This document shows positions 1 through 9,300 of a DNA stretch of 64,000 nucleotides, one piece after another. Every line of letters begins with the position of its first letter. The first letter of the stretch is position 1. The stretch comes from an uncultured Spirochaetales bacterium. GTDB lineage: Bacteria > Spirochaetota > Spirochaetia > Sphaerochaetales > Sphaerochaetaceae. Below the pieces are notes generated by a model. That model was not told the DNA's origin. It saw only the letters and a list, made by a program, of their open reading frames with translations, and searched no databases. A program made the position numbers and the translations under genes. Where the stretch lies: assembly GCA_934271365.1 (NCBI GenBank), contig CAKQRI010000001.1:124001-188000 (forward strand), written 5' to 3'.

Positions 1-2053
1 TTACCTTTTGAATACCAGAACCATGAAAAAATAATGGTGTTAAATTGTTTTTTTCTGAAAGTTTTGTTGATATTTCACAGTTTAAGCATTTTGCTGGAAA
101 TTCAGAATAATCCCCCTCTGGAGATGAATATACAACATATTTGCCTCCTTTTTGTATTTGGCATAATCCTGTTTGAAAATCAATATTACATTCTCTCCAA
201 CCTCTTTTTTCATTTTTTTTATACTTGTCTTCTTCTTGTAAATCTTCAGATGGGCTTCGGCCTATTATGATTCTTCTAAGATTATGCAGCGGAGAAGAAT
301 CATTTTGTTCTATGTTGAAAGTAATATAATTAGGATCACCTTTAGGGTAGGCCGAAAAATAGACTTCTCCACATTCTCTGCAGATAATCATATCTAAAAC
401 AAGCATACCGCATGAGCACCTCTTAATAGGTTTGCTATAAAGTTTACCAAAAAAACGATTATCACCTATTGATTTTACTTCTTTGCAATTTGGGTTTGTA
501 CAAGTCCAAAGATGGTCGATATTTCTTGCAAAAAAGTGTGTCCTAAGGGGCTGTATAAAGCCATTTTCGTCTTTTGCAAGATTTATTAATACCAATAGAG
601 CTTCAGTTAAATTGCTTAGATTTTTATCTTTAAAAAGTTTTTCTGTTATTTTTTCTGTTGTAGCTGTATTAGTATTACCACATGCCAATCTTAGCCAATC
701 AACAAGTTTATTTTCCTTTACATATTGAGTGATGTCTTTTCCACTTTCTTGTTTCACTATCTCTTCAATTTGACTTTTACATTGGTTTTCATTTATTGTG
801 CAACAAGGTGCAATTTTTTCAAGCAGAACTTCATTTATTCGAGGTAGTTTTTCACAGCAAATCTCCTTCATGAATGAATCTGAGATAATAGAGAATTTTT
901 CTTCATTAGAGACGGAGAAGAAATCTTTGAGAAACTGTAAAGATTCTTTGTTTTTTTCCATTGAAGCACTTGATGCTATGAATTTAACTTGAGGAGAATC
1001 TGCAGAAAGACCAAGCCGTTCTAATAGAATTTTAATAATATATGCTACTTCAGTTCCAGACGTTCCTCGATATGTATGTAGTTCATCAACAACAAGAGTA
1101 AAAACATTGTTTTTATCTGAAGCAAGCCATTCTTTAGTGCTATCAAAAAATGAGTCTTCTTCTTTTCTCATAAGCATAACATTAAGCATGCTGTAGTTTG
1201 TGATAAGAATATCCGGAGGAGAACATTTCATTTCTGTTCTTGTGTTTTTTTCTGCACTAATATCTTGTATGGGATTAGGTAGAGTGAAGCGTATTTGTCT
1301 TGCATTCAAGTATTCTTCGAAATCTTTTTCATCATTACTTTCAAGAAATTTTTGATATGATCCACTGATTCTTGCATCAAGTTTTTTCCATTCTTCAAGC
1401 CTTTGTTGCTTATTTTCCCATTTTTTTTGTGTTTTGCCAGTATATCGGCCAAAAGTGATGAGATTACTATTGAGATGCTGGTATGCCCATCTATTAGGAC
1501 CTGAACCATCAGGACGTATGTCATCAAGGGATTTTCTAAGCCTAACCATCTGATCTTCGGCTAAAGCATTTAAAGGATATAGAATCATGCACCTAATTGC
1601 ATTTTTCTTATGGCCTTTTTCCCAGTTTTTAGCATCTTCTACTATTCGGTACAATGTTGGAAGAAGGAAGCATTCAGTTTTTCCTGATCCTGTTCCTGTT
1701 GTGACAACAACGTGATTCCCTTTGTTTATAGATTCATCTAATGCTGTTATCTGATGTGTAAAAAGCTTACGAGGAGGATGTTTGGTTGGAGACTCGGAAA
1801 AGAAAAGCCCAGTATTAATAAAATCTGCAAAGTCTTCATCTAAATACAGCTCTTTACAGACATCATTTATTGTCTTTTGACCTACATATTTGTTTGTAAT
1901 TTCAACAAAAGGAGGCTGAAGAAGAACCCCAGGTTGTTCAAATAATTTGTGTCTTTCTTCTCTTGCACCCTTATAACGTAGTTTAATACCTGTATCTAGG
2001 TATTTCAAATATTCATCTCTGAGTTCATTACCTATTTTTATTAAATCAATCAT
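1..2053 (-). CDS. Large DEAD/DEAH-box (DUF1998-type) helicase, DruE-like, N-terminal part
   Basis: About 684 codons read without a stop to the left edge, so the gene is truncated by the window. I translated it by hand from the ATG at 2053. It carries a superfamily 2 P-loop (TGTGSGKTE, about residues 116-125), a DELH Walker B box (about 322), and motif III as SSASM (about 360). A cysteine-rich zinc-ribbon-like patch lies at about 517-562 (CTNPNC, CSCG, CRECGE). The DELHTYRGTSGTEVA stretch is typical of large DUF1998 helicases in defence loci. The start overlaps the stop of the upstream gene (TAATG), so translation is probably coupled. Size, order and motif content fit DruE of Druantia; another DUF1998 system cannot be excluded without the C-terminus. 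Confidence 0.75.
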   Translation of the reverse strand, partial: MIDLIKIGNELRDEYLKYLDTGIKLRYKGAREERHKLFEQPGVLLQPPFVEITNKYVGQKTINDVCKELYLDEDFADFINTGLFFSESPTKHPPRKLFTHQITALDESINKGNHVVVTTGTGSGKTECFLLPTLYRIVEDAKNWEKGHKKNAIRCMILYPLNALAEDQMVRLRKSLDDIRPDGSGPNRWAYQHLNSNLITFGRYTGKTQKKWENKQQRLEEWKKLDARISGSYQKFLESNDEKDFEEYLNARQIRFTLPNPIQDISAEKNTRTEMKCSPPDILITNYSMLNVMLMRKEEDSFFDSTKEWLASDKNNVFTLVVDELHTYRGTSGTEVAYIIKILLERLGLSADSPQVKFIASSASMEKNKESLQFLKDFFSVSNEEKFSIISDSFMKEICCEKLPRINEVLLEKIAPCCTINENQCKSQIEEIVKQESGKDITQYVKENKLVDWLRLACGNTNTATTEKITEKLFKDKNLSNLTEALLVLINLAKDENGFIQPLRTHFFARNIDHLWTCTNPNCKEVKSIGDNRFFGKLYSKPIKRCSCGMLVLDMIICRECGEVYFSAYPKGDPNYITFNIEQNDSSPLHNLRRIIIGRSPSEDLQEEDKYKKNEKRGWRECNIDFQTGLCQIQKGGKYVVYSSPEGDYSEFPAKCLNCEISTKLSEKNNLTPLFFHGSGIQKV

Positions 2054-2895
2054 TAGCTTACCTTAAAAATTCTATTTAGTTCTTTAGTAATCCCATTGTC
2101 ATCAAAGTGGAAAGTAACATTGTTCCCAATATATATATTTTCATCATAAAGAATTTCAGGGTCTATTAAACACATAGCTCTGAAAATGAAAATAGGTACA
2201 TATTTCTGATAGAGAAATCTGAATGATTTATGCTCTTTATTATATTCGTATAAGTTTTTCCCTTGTGCTGCTAAAACATAACTATGTGCGTAATCCATTG
2301 CCTCTAAGTTTCTATGATACGAATTTAGCTCATGAATTAGCCCGTCTTTATCTGCGATGAAGTATGGGAAGTAAATTAAATCTTTCTGTTTGTATATTCC
2401 AACTTCTCTATTGAAAGTAGTATTTATTTTTTTCAATTGCATTTTGTATTCATCATACATAAACTCGAATTCACTATAAATTGTGGTTGTGGTAATTGAT
2501 TTTACATAATTTTTAATAGAAGGAAGACTTCTTAGCATGTTTATGCCTGCGATAGTCAGGTTTTCTTTATTATTAGTATTAATCAATAAGCGTGCAGGAT
2601 TGTCTATACTTCTAACAAAAAAGGAAGAATGTTCATCATTATTTGGTAAAAAGAAGAATGTTCCTTTTCTTTCTGTAGTCCCATATTCTATGACGCCTGT
2701 TTTTATCAATGGGAAAACTATATTATAAAAAGAGACATTAGGCTCTTGATTGTTTGGATACAAGGCTTGTGAAATCAAAGTATTACATCCTTTATAAAGT
2801 TTTGAATAACTTATAATTCCACAGAAATTAAGCCACTGAACAATTTCATTCTGAAGTAATTTAATAAGCTGAATATCTTTCAAAACCTGATTCAT
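2053..2895 (-). CDS. Hypothetical defence-operon protein, DruD-like by position
   Basis: This 280-residue protein has no domain I recognise with certainty. The N-terminal third (residues 10-100) looks like a helical, possibly winged-helix, segment; the rest is mixed with many aromatic residues and ends in a short beta-rich tail. There is no signal peptide or membrane helix, so it is probably cytosolic. The start lies 35 nt inside the end of the preceding 633-aa gene, and its stop overlaps the helicase start, so the three genes must be co-expressed. In Druantia type I a gene of somewhat larger size (DruD) sits exactly here, between DruC and DruE. The name rests on position and size only. Confidence 0.6.
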   Translation of the reverse strand: MNQVLKDIQLIKLLQNEIVQWLNFCGIISYSKLYKGCNTLISQALYPNNQEPNVSFYNIVFPLIKTGVIEYGTTERKGTFFFLPNNDEHSSFFVRSIDNPARLLINTNNKENLTIAGINMLRSLPSIKNYVKSITTTTIYSEFEFMYDEYKMQLKKINTTFNREVGIYKQKDLIYFPYFIADKDGLIHELNSYHRNLEAMDYAHSYVLAAQGKNLYEYNKEHKSFRFLYQKYVPIFIFRAMCLIDPEILYDENIYIGNNVTFHFDDNGITKELNRIFKVS

Positions 2896-4762
2896 CCTTT
2901 TTCCAGTCTTTTTTTATACTAGAGAAATTAATATGTTTCTTAGCTTTATATGCCAATATTTCAGAGAGCTTTAACGAAAGTCTATCTTTAGGATTTCCAA
3001 CGAAAGTGAAGTATGAATAACTTTCGAAATCAAGAGGAATTCCTAAATCGTTTTCTTCTGAAAAAGGTAGAACTGTAGCGATTATTCTAATGTTTTCAGG
3101 TATTCCATTTTGAACTGCCTCTGGAAAGAAAATGCTGGATCCATTTATAATATCAATAAGGGGCTGTAATGCACTGCGTATAGGAATCATATTTATGTTC
3201 TGAAGAATAATAAGATAGTTGTCTTCAGGTTTTTCAAATGCTTTATTCAGAAAATCAATTAATCCAGCTTTCTTGAATTCTTCAAAGTGATACCACCCAT
3301 GTTCGATAGTTATCACCTTTACATGACAGTTTCCTGCGAAATGTGCAAGAGTATAAGCATAGGAAATATCAGGAATGATAGATGCAAAACTATATAATGG
3401 TTTTATAATATCTTCTTTTAATTTCCGATCTATTTTTAGGTTTATGATACTATAAAGATCATCATATTCTTCTAAATCTATAGAGTTTTTATCCATTGCA
3501 AAGGACAATTCACTGCTATTAATTAAAGAATGACCTTTTTGATTTGTTTGAGATATGTGGGCTTCAAAGAAATCGATAAAATTTTTCTTATTTTTCTCAA
3601 GTTTTTCTAATGTTGCTAGGTTGTCTTCATTAAGATGTACTAGTTTTATAGTTTGAGTTTGGATAGTTGAATTAAGTTTACTAAGCTCAATGTCTTTTGA
3701 AGAGAGAAGTGACTCCAAATCTTTTAAAGTTTGGTTGTAATTATTGATTTTATCATTCAATTTATTCAGAGTTTCTTTTTGCTCTTCTATTCTCTTTTGA
3801 ATTATTACATCTCTGTATGTGCGTAATTCGTCTTCTATCAAAGATTGCTGGGCTGCTTTTTCATTAAGTGCTTCTTTCTTTGCTTCTTTTCTTGCCTCGT
3901 CTAAAAGCACTTTTTTTTCATCATCTAGTTTTTTATACCAGTCTGTTTGTTTTAAAAATGCTTCTATGAATTCTTTGGATAAATTATTTCTTTTCAGTAT
4001 AAATTGGCATCTTTGAATTCGAGATTTTACTGTATCATCACTATCTGTAACATTATTGTCTAATATTGAGATTAATTCATCAACGTTTTTTTTATTTTTT
4101 TCTTTAGATAAAATATAATTACTTAACCAATTTTTTAAATCTTCTTTTTTTATAAAATCAATAGAAGAAACTTCTGTTTTTTCTACGTTGCGATATGCGT
4201 TTGATGTCATGCAGAAAATATCTTTTTTAGAAGAGATTTGTATCAACTGGTTCTGAGTATGATAATCATATATTTTTATCTCTGAACTCTTCTCATTTAG
4301 TGGAGAAATCAAATCATCTACAAGTTTGATTGAATCATAAATTCTGTTTGCTTTTATATCTATAGGAATTAGTTCTTTATATTTTTTTAACTCAAATATG
4401 ATTTTTTTAGTGGTTGAATAAAATAGATTCTCTGATTCAGTAATCCATTGAGTATTATAAAAATATTTAACCTTCTTCACATCATAGCCATCAAAATCAT
4501 CAACGTATGGAAGTCCTTTTAGTTTTTTTATGTTAAGATTTGCTTCTATTATTTCAGTTGTTTTTAAATTTTTGAAATCTCTAGCAAGGATTTGATTATT
4601 AAAGTAATCTTTTATCGTGATTTTCCCTTCTGGAAAAATTTTCTTTGGGTTGTCTTCTTTCTTATTTCCAGATGAATCGAGTATTGCTATTACTTCAAAT
4701 TTTGCATCTTTATCATTTATGTTTTTTTCAAATTTTAGTAATGCTTTATATTTTTCTGCCAT
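2861..4762 (-). CDS. Coiled-coil protein with degenerate McrB-like AAA+ domain, DruC-like by position
   Basis: This protein has 633 residues. The N-terminal 270 are unassigned. Residues about 278-395 form a long charged heptad-like coiled coil. Residues about 455-600 follow the layout of a McrB-type AAA+ domain: an aromatic-containing turn (HGWYHFEEF, 488-496) where McrB has its conserved tryptophan segment, a Walker-B-like strand (YLIILQNINM, 516-525) and a sensor-1-like strand (IRIIATVLPF, 558-567). The P-loop and the acidic Walker B residue are missing, so nucleotide hydrolysis is unlikely. An AAGGGGAC ribosome-binding site precedes the ATG, 10 nt after the upstream stop. Position and length match DruC of Druantia type I. 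The AAA+ relationship is my inference from pattern only. Confidence 0.6.
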   Translation of the reverse strand: MAEKYKALLKFEKNINDKDAKFEVIAILDSSGNKKEDNPKKIFPEGKITIKDYFNNQILARDFKNLKTTEIIEANLNIKKLKGLPYVDDFDGYDVKKVKYFYNTQWITESENLFYSTTKKIIFELKKYKELIPIDIKANRIYDSIKLVDDLISPLNEKSSEIKIYDYHTQNQLIQISSKKDIFCMTSNAYRNVEKTEVSSIDFIKKEDLKNWLSNYILSKEKNKKNVDELISILDNNVTDSDDTVKSRIQRCQFILKRNNLSKEFIEAFLKQTDWYKKLDDEKKVLLDEARKEAKKEALNEKAAQQSLIEDELRTYRDVIIQKRIEEQKETLNKLNDKINNYNQTLKDLESLLSSKDIELSKLNSTIQTQTIKLVHLNEDNLATLEKLEKNKKNFIDFFEAHISQTNQKGHSLINSSELSFAMDKNSIDLEEYDDLYSIINLKIDRKLKEDIIKPLYSFASIIPDISYAYTLAHFAGNCHVKVITIEHGWYHFEEFKKAGLIDFLNKAFEKPEDNYLIILQNINMIPIRSALQPLIDIINGSSIFFPEAVQNGIPENIRIIATVLPFSEENDLGIPLDFESYSYFTFVGNPKDRLSLKLSEILAYKAKKHINFSSIKKDWKKDESGFERYSAY

Positions 4763-4772
4763 TTTTGTCCCC

Positions 4773-6326
4773 TTATTTTATTATATTATCAAACCTATGG
4801 CTAATTCTTTCCATATTAATATTTCCCCAAAATGAATTAGAACTTTTTTTTGTTTTAACAAAAAATTTATTACAGAGATTAAGTCCTGAGATATTCCATT
4901 CATTAGATAAACTGCTGAATGTTCCATTTTTGGTCCATACCCATCCTCGATTTTCTCTATCCTTACATTTTTCATCTGAAACCATGAATGGAATAGGTGT
5001 TTCTTCTGGTAATTTTAAAAAATGGAGCCCTGGTGTATTAAGCTGGTCATAGTCATTTAAGTTGTATAGTTCATCTTCAAGATATATTTTCTTCGAATCA
5101 ATAAAAAAATATTTTCTATTCTTTGTTTTTAATAATGGAAATAAACCAGGAATCCAAGCTCCATTGTTATGTTTTATTCCACCAATAAATAATTCTTTAT
5201 TATTCTCATTTGGAATGAATCTATGGAATATATTTTTCCAATATTCTTCGAGTATAATGAAGAAAAATAAATCATTATCATTGTCAAAACGATATGGTGT
5301 TAATTCATCTAGAAACTTGTAATTACGTGCTTGAGTTTTAGAAAAGCAAGTTCCAATAGTATCAGTTTCTGATAATTTGCAATTATCTTTTTCCCAGATT
5401 TCATATATTTCATCATATATAAATGTTTCTTTTTCGATTCTTCTAAAGTCTTCGTTTCTTAATTGTAATAGCCTCTGATTATTCTTGAATAAAGAAAAGG
5501 AATTATCACTTATATTAAGTTGTATATGATAACGGTCATCATCAGATTTAGGTTTTATTGTTCTGTTTTGTTGCTGTTTGGTTATTTCTTTTTTTATATA
5601 TTGCTCTGTCCAGATACAGAAACAATAAAAAATTACTCTTCTAGTGATTTCTTCTAACCTAACCGGATCAAGGTAGTCAACATAATAATTATTTATAAAG
5701 GCTTTAGTTTTTTTTCCAAAGACTCTTTCTGCAAACTCTTTAAAAGTGTAATGTTCATTATGATTTAAACCAAATGATTTGAATTTATCTTCATATTTTT
5801 TATAATCGCTAAGAGAGAATAATTGTTGACTTTTTGGATATTGTACATAGCGTCCTGACCAAGATTTTTGAGGTGGAATACATAGTTCAAAATTACATGT
5901 TTCTTTTAAATAGGATTTTACACTAATCCAAAGATTTTCTTGTTTTGGTATAGATATATATTTCCCGTTAACTATTGGATTTCCTTTATATATATCTTGA
6001 AGTGTAGACTCTGATGTATATAAAAAGTTACTAAGTTCACAGTTGTATGCAGCAATTCCAGTTGCTACACATTTATATGCAACAATTACTTGGAATGTAC
6101 ACGAAGCTAAATTACAGAGTTCATCTGATATCTGATACAATTTAAAATATGTTATAAATTCGTTAACAACTTCGCTGTAATCTAAATTTTTTTTCAAGCA
6201 AAGATTCTTAGCCATGCTTTCTGTAAAAGGAATTACAATTTTACTTCCTGAATCAAATATTTCACACAGCGCTTCTTTTACGGATTGTCCGAATTCTATT
6301 AAATTTTTATGCCCCCGGCTGTACAC
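4773..6326 (-). CDS. Hypothetical defence-operon protein, DruB-like by position
   Basis: First gene of the AT-rich operon; 517 residues, no signal peptide or membrane segment, no fold I can name. Landmarks are a WSGRYVQYPKS stretch near residue 158 and a C-terminal half rich in Trp, Phe and Asn. The start is GTG at 6326, preceded by GGGGGA six bases upstream; an ATG further downstream would shorten a well-packed N-terminus. Size and place (followed by genes of 633 and 280 aa and a large helicase) match DruB of Druantia type I. No DruA-like (DUF4338) gene precedes it: the next gene upstream is an unrelated chromosomal lipoprotein gene. Confidence 0.6.
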   Translation of the reverse strand: MYSRGHKNLIEFGQSVKEALCEIFDSGSKIVIPFTESMAKNLCLKKNLDYSEVVNEFITYFKLYQISDELCNLASCTFQVIVAYKCVATGIAAYNCELSNFLYTSESTLQDIYKGNPIVNGKYISIPKQENLWISVKSYLKETCNFELCIPPQKSWSGRYVQYPKSQQLFSLSDYKKYEDKFKSFGLNHNEHYTFKEFAERVFGKKTKAFINNYYVDYLDPVRLEEITRRVIFYCFCIWTEQYIKKEITKQQQNRTIKPKSDDDRYHIQLNISDNSFSLFKNNQRLLQLRNEDFRRIEKETFIYDEIYEIWEKDNCKLSETDTIGTCFSKTQARNYKFLDELTPYRFDNDNDLFFFIILEEYWKNIFHRFIPNENNKELFIGGIKHNNGAWIPGLFPLLKTKNRKYFFIDSKKIYLEDELYNLNDYDQLNTPGLHFLKLPEETPIPFMVSDEKCKDRENRGWVWTKNGTFSSLSNEWNISGLNLCNKFFVKTKKSSNSFWGNINMERISHRFDNIIK

Positions 6327-6345
6327 AAATTTCCCCCATAAATCA

Positions 6346-6374
6346 ATTATACACTAGCCCGATTTTGAGGTGAT
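6346..6374 (-). promoter_or_regulatory. Candidate promoter of the Druantia-like operon
   Basis: On the minus strand a perfect TATAAT (6346-6351) lies about 20 bases upstream of the GTG start. The -35 region at suitable spacing (TCACCT-like) is poor. It is the only good -10 box between the operon and the neighbouring lipoprotein terminator. Confidence 0.4.
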
Positions 6375-6452
6375 AATAAATAAAAATAATTCAAATGTAA
6401 GATTTAGGAGAATTATTGAGTAAAAGTTCGGACAATTATGATAGAAATATAG

Positions 6453-6476
6453 TTGGCTGCTAAAAATAGCAGCCAA
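6453..6476 (-). terminator. Hairpin downstream of the 704-aa lipoprotein gene
   Basis: A perfect 10-bp stem (TTGGCTGCTA / TAGCAGCCAA) with an AAAA loop sits 7 bases after the stop of the minus-strand lipoprotein gene. The following run is T-rich but broken (CTATATTTCT), so this is a moderate terminator or 3'-end processing hairpin. Confidence 0.55.
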
Positions 6477-6483
6477 AATTTCA

Positions 6484-8598
6484 TCAGTCAGCAGCCTTTA
6501 TGCTGAGCACTGTGAATCTTGATGTGTCTGTTTTGGTATAAAGTACCATCATTGATCCATCATCGCTTACTTCCATTGAATCATAGTCTATGTCAGGGAG
6601 TGTGATGCTGCCAGATACTGTGAATGTTGGATAAGTGCCGCTTGAAGAGAAAGTCAGCACAATCAGCTGTTTTGTGCTTTCATCTATTGTATAGATAAAT
6701 CCTGTATCAGGGCAGTTTCTGAGAAGCTTGTATCTTGCCCCTGAATTTGAGTATGTTGCAGTCTTCTCTGCCTTTGTCATGCCCTGTGCCCAATGATAGA
6801 TCTGTATTTCGGATGTGTTTGATGTGGGTTTGACAAGAACTGCAAAATACTCAGGACTAACTACTGCACATCCAGATATAGTGCCTCCTACATCTGGTAC
6901 ACCAGCTAGTGATATGCCAGTATTCCCAGAATCTCTTATCACTGTTCTGAATATATAGAATCCTGTACCATGAACTACCATTGATACATTCTTTCCATCA
7001 GATACATTAAATAGATTCTCTCCTGCATATTTAACGGATTGCAGTGTTGCATTCGGATATGTGCAGATTGATCTGAGAACGAATTTGCTCCAGTCACCAT
7101 TGGCATCTCCTGCAACTGTGCTTAGAAGGGCATATCCAAAGTTGTGATTCTCTGGATTGTAAGCAGCTGAAAGCACACAGTTTGTTGCTGAATGTACAGA
7201 GCCATAGCCATAATGTGTCAGTGAACGGACTTCTCCTGAACCTGACGTGTAAGATATAGCTCCCTGTGTTGCTATTTTCCTGTTGCTTAGCACAGCTCCG
7301 TTTATCGTATACTGATGCAGTGCGATTGTCTGTCCATCAAATAGAAGTGTGGCCTTGAGTGTGCCTGATGCTGGATTTCCAGAAAATGTGATGTCTTTGA
7401 GCTCTTCGGTATATCTCCAGCTGCTATCTGATAGATTCTGCATCTGAGAGATGGTATATGAGGTTTCACTCATCATCAGAGTCTGAAGGTATTTTCTGTC
7501 ATTAGTCACAACGACAAGGCTGTTCATCTTGTTAAGATCCTGGTCTGGTACAATCCTTATCATGGTTCTGCCTCCAAGCCGGAGCTTATCATCGCTTTTA
7601 TATGTCATCATGCGGTATGGCAATCCTTTCTGGAGCGTTGCTGCTGTGAATGTGGTGCTGGCAGAGCCTACAGATCCGCTGTGTTCTGTGCTTACTATCA
7701 CATCAAGTCTATGATCTCCAGGTTCTGGTGTAAATGTGAATGTCTTCCCCGTTTCCTGCTTTGCACCATCGAGGAACCACTCAGCTTTAAGCTCAGATTC
7801 CTTTATATTGCCAGTTGTTATCTTTACGCTGGCATTTATGCTTCTCTTGGATGGAATAAGGTCTGTTATGCCTTCGATTCTGCATTCGATTGGCACACTT
7901 GTGATATTTGAGAAGCCTATATCGCTATTGATTATCTTATCTAATCCAAATGATACAGTTCCTTTTGTTGTTGCACCATTAGATATCCTGATTGCTTCTG
8001 TGAATCCTCCGACTTTTTCTCCATTTGAATATAATGACCCTGTCAGCACATAGCTTCCAGCTTTAAGATCTGTGATGAATATAGAGTATGTATAATCGCT
8101 GTCTTTTATAAGATATGATGATATATCCATCACAGCTTCATTCTTATCCTGAGGTGTCAGTGTGGCTGTCATTGAAGTATCTGAGATTCTATTGCTGTCC
8201 CACTTGAATGAAAGATCAAGATTACCTTTGCCAAATAGCTCAGATAGAACCACTTCTATTGTATTATTAACAGGACTTAGCATTATCTTATTCTCTCCAA
8301 CAGCAACTACAGTCCCATCATTATTCTTACCCTCAACCCTGATTGTCCATTCACCAAGCTTAAGGCCTTCAATTGTTGTTGAGTCTGTATATACAGTCTT
8401 GATTGTTCCAGAACTGCCATCTGGTCCGATGGGGTGTAGGACGAAAGACTGGATATTGAGCTGGCTTGCACTTGGGCTTATCGTGCGTTTCCCTCTATCG
8501 ATATTGACTCTGAGAGATGTTGTCTCCTGAGCTGATTTGCATGATACAGAGATGAATATCAATGAAACCAGTAAGAACGTAAAAAAGAATTTTCTCAT
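6484..8598 (-). CDS. Large spirochaetal lipoprotein, function unknown
   Basis: 704 residues from the ATG at 8598. This start is preferred to the upstream in-frame ATG at 8640 because AAGGAG lies just before it and it places a classical lipoprotein signal (MRKFFF, hydrophobic core, ISVSC with Cys20) at the N-terminus. The mature part is Ser/Thr-rich with repeated beta-strand patterns: two or three Ig-like segments in the first 330 residues, then strands compatible with a propeller. There are no catalytic motifs. It probably sits on the periplasmic or outer surface as a structural or binding lipoprotein. It is monocistronic, with its own hairpin, and divergent from the next gene. Confidence 0.8.
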   Translation of the reverse strand: MRKFFFTFLLVSLIFISVSCKSAQETTSLRVNIDRGKRTISPSASQLNIQSFVLHPIGPDGSSGTIKTVYTDSTTIEGLKLGEWTIRVEGKNNDGTVVAVGENKIMLSPVNNTIEVVLSELFGKGNLDLSFKWDSNRISDTSMTATLTPQDKNEAVMDISSYLIKDSDYTYSIFITDLKAGSYVLTGSLYSNGEKVGGFTEAIRISNGATTKGTVSFGLDKIINSDIGFSNITSVPIECRIEGITDLIPSKRSINASVKITTGNIKESELKAEWFLDGAKQETGKTFTFTPEPGDHRLDVIVSTEHSGSVGSASTTFTAATLQKGLPYRMMTYKSDDKLRLGGRTMIRIVPDQDLNKMNSLVVVTNDRKYLQTLMMSETSYTISQMQNLSDSSWRYTEELKDITFSGNPASGTLKATLLFDGQTIALHQYTINGAVLSNRKIATQGAISYTSGSGEVRSLTHYGYGSVHSATNCVLSAAYNPENHNFGYALLSTVAGDANGDWSKFVLRSICTYPNATLQSVKYAGENLFNVSDGKNVSMVVHGTGFYIFRTVIRDSGNTGISLAGVPDVGGTISGCAVVSPEYFAVLVKPTSNTSEIQIYHWAQGMTKAEKTATYSNSGARYKLLRNCPDTGFIYTIDESTKQLIVLTFSSSGTYPTFTVSGSITLPDIDYDSMEVSDDGSMMVLYTKTDTSRFTVLSIKAAD

Positions 8599-8664
8599 TG
8601 CATTCTCCTTTTGAAAATTTTCCGATACTCTCTTATTCATTTTTATTTACATTTCTGTTCATTT

Positions 8665-8693
8665 CTGACAGAAAATCTGAAAGTGACTATAAT
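8665..8693 (+). promoter_or_regulatory. Sigma-70-type promoter for the PH-like membrane protein gene
   Basis: CTGACA (8665-8670), a 17-base spacer and TATAAT (8688-8693) form a near-consensus promoter 20 bases before the ATG at 8714. Confidence 0.7.
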
Positions 8694-8713
8694 GAAGATG
8701 GAGAGGTGATGCT

Positions 8714-9196
8714 ATGAGAAGATTTCTTCTGTTTGTTCTTTTGGCGCTATTAGGAGCAATGCTTTATTTCATGTATGCAGATGGGCTTATCTATTGGCAG
8801 TTCATTCCTCTTATGGCTATTGTGATTGCTATTTATTATGTAAGTGCTAATGTAGTTACAAAACATATGGTAGAAAAACAGAGAGGAGAAAAAGATTTCT
8901 TTATTGTAAAAGGAAATATTTCAAGTAATGATGGAAAAGAGCTTATTATAGGAGCTCTTGTTGCAACAAAGAATGAGCTTGTTTTCTATAGAAGAAAGAG
9001 TGCTTTTGGCGGCCTTCAGATTGTGTGGTCAGGGTTTGTCAGCGCATTAGAAGAATACACAATGGGTAAGATAGATGATCAGCATTATGGTATTACGCTT
9101 TCATTCAGAGGCGGAGAGATTATGAAAATCGGATCAGCTTCAATTTCAAAAAAAGAGCCTGAATTCAGAGCAGCAATTGGCTGGCCTGAAGAATGA
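8714..9196 (+). CDS. Small membrane protein with bacterial PH-like/GRAM-like domain
   Basis: 160 residues. Two hydrophobic helices (about 3-21 and 29-46) anchor it in the inner membrane. The soluble part (about 60-160) alternates strands and ends in a helix, resembling a bacterial PH or GRAM-type domain: strand 'IIGALVATKNELVFYRR' followed by 'GITLSFRGGEIMKI'. A good ribosome-binding site (GAGGTGATGCT) precedes the ATG. It follows a strong promoter and seems to be transcribed alone or with the next small gene. Function is unknown; the fold call is inference from pattern. Confidence 0.65.
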   Translation: MRRFLLFVLLALLGAMLYFMYADGLIYWQFIPLMAIVIAIYYVSANVVTKHMVEKQRGEKDFFIVKGNISSNDGKELIIGALVATKNELVFYRRKSAFGGLQIVWSGFVSALEEYTMGKIDDQHYGITLSFRGGEIMKIGSASISKKEPEFRAAIGWPEE

Positions 9197-9241
9197 GACG
9201 CTGAATATGATCAGCTGAAATTGTCCGCTTTTACCCCCTAT

Positions 9242-9300
9242 CCGAGATTTGATAAGTGGTCTTAACCTAAGGCCATGAAACGAATCTCGGTTTTATTTTT
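9242..9300 (+). promoter_or_regulatory. Stem-loop spanning the start codon, followed by a T-tract
   Basis: CCGAGATT (9242-9249) pairs perfectly with AATCTCGG (9283-9290), immediately followed by TTTTATTTTT. The 33-base loop contains the ATG (9275) and a nested GGTCTTA/TAAGGCC hairpin that covers the weak ribosome-binding site. The shape is that of a terminator laid over a translation start. Confidence 0.45.

Noticed and set aside
1..6326. DISARM or BREX as identity of the left operon
   Set aside because: No methyltransferase, PglZ, BrxC/L or phospholipase-D-type (DrmC) gene is present in the visible part; the order fits Druantia type I better.
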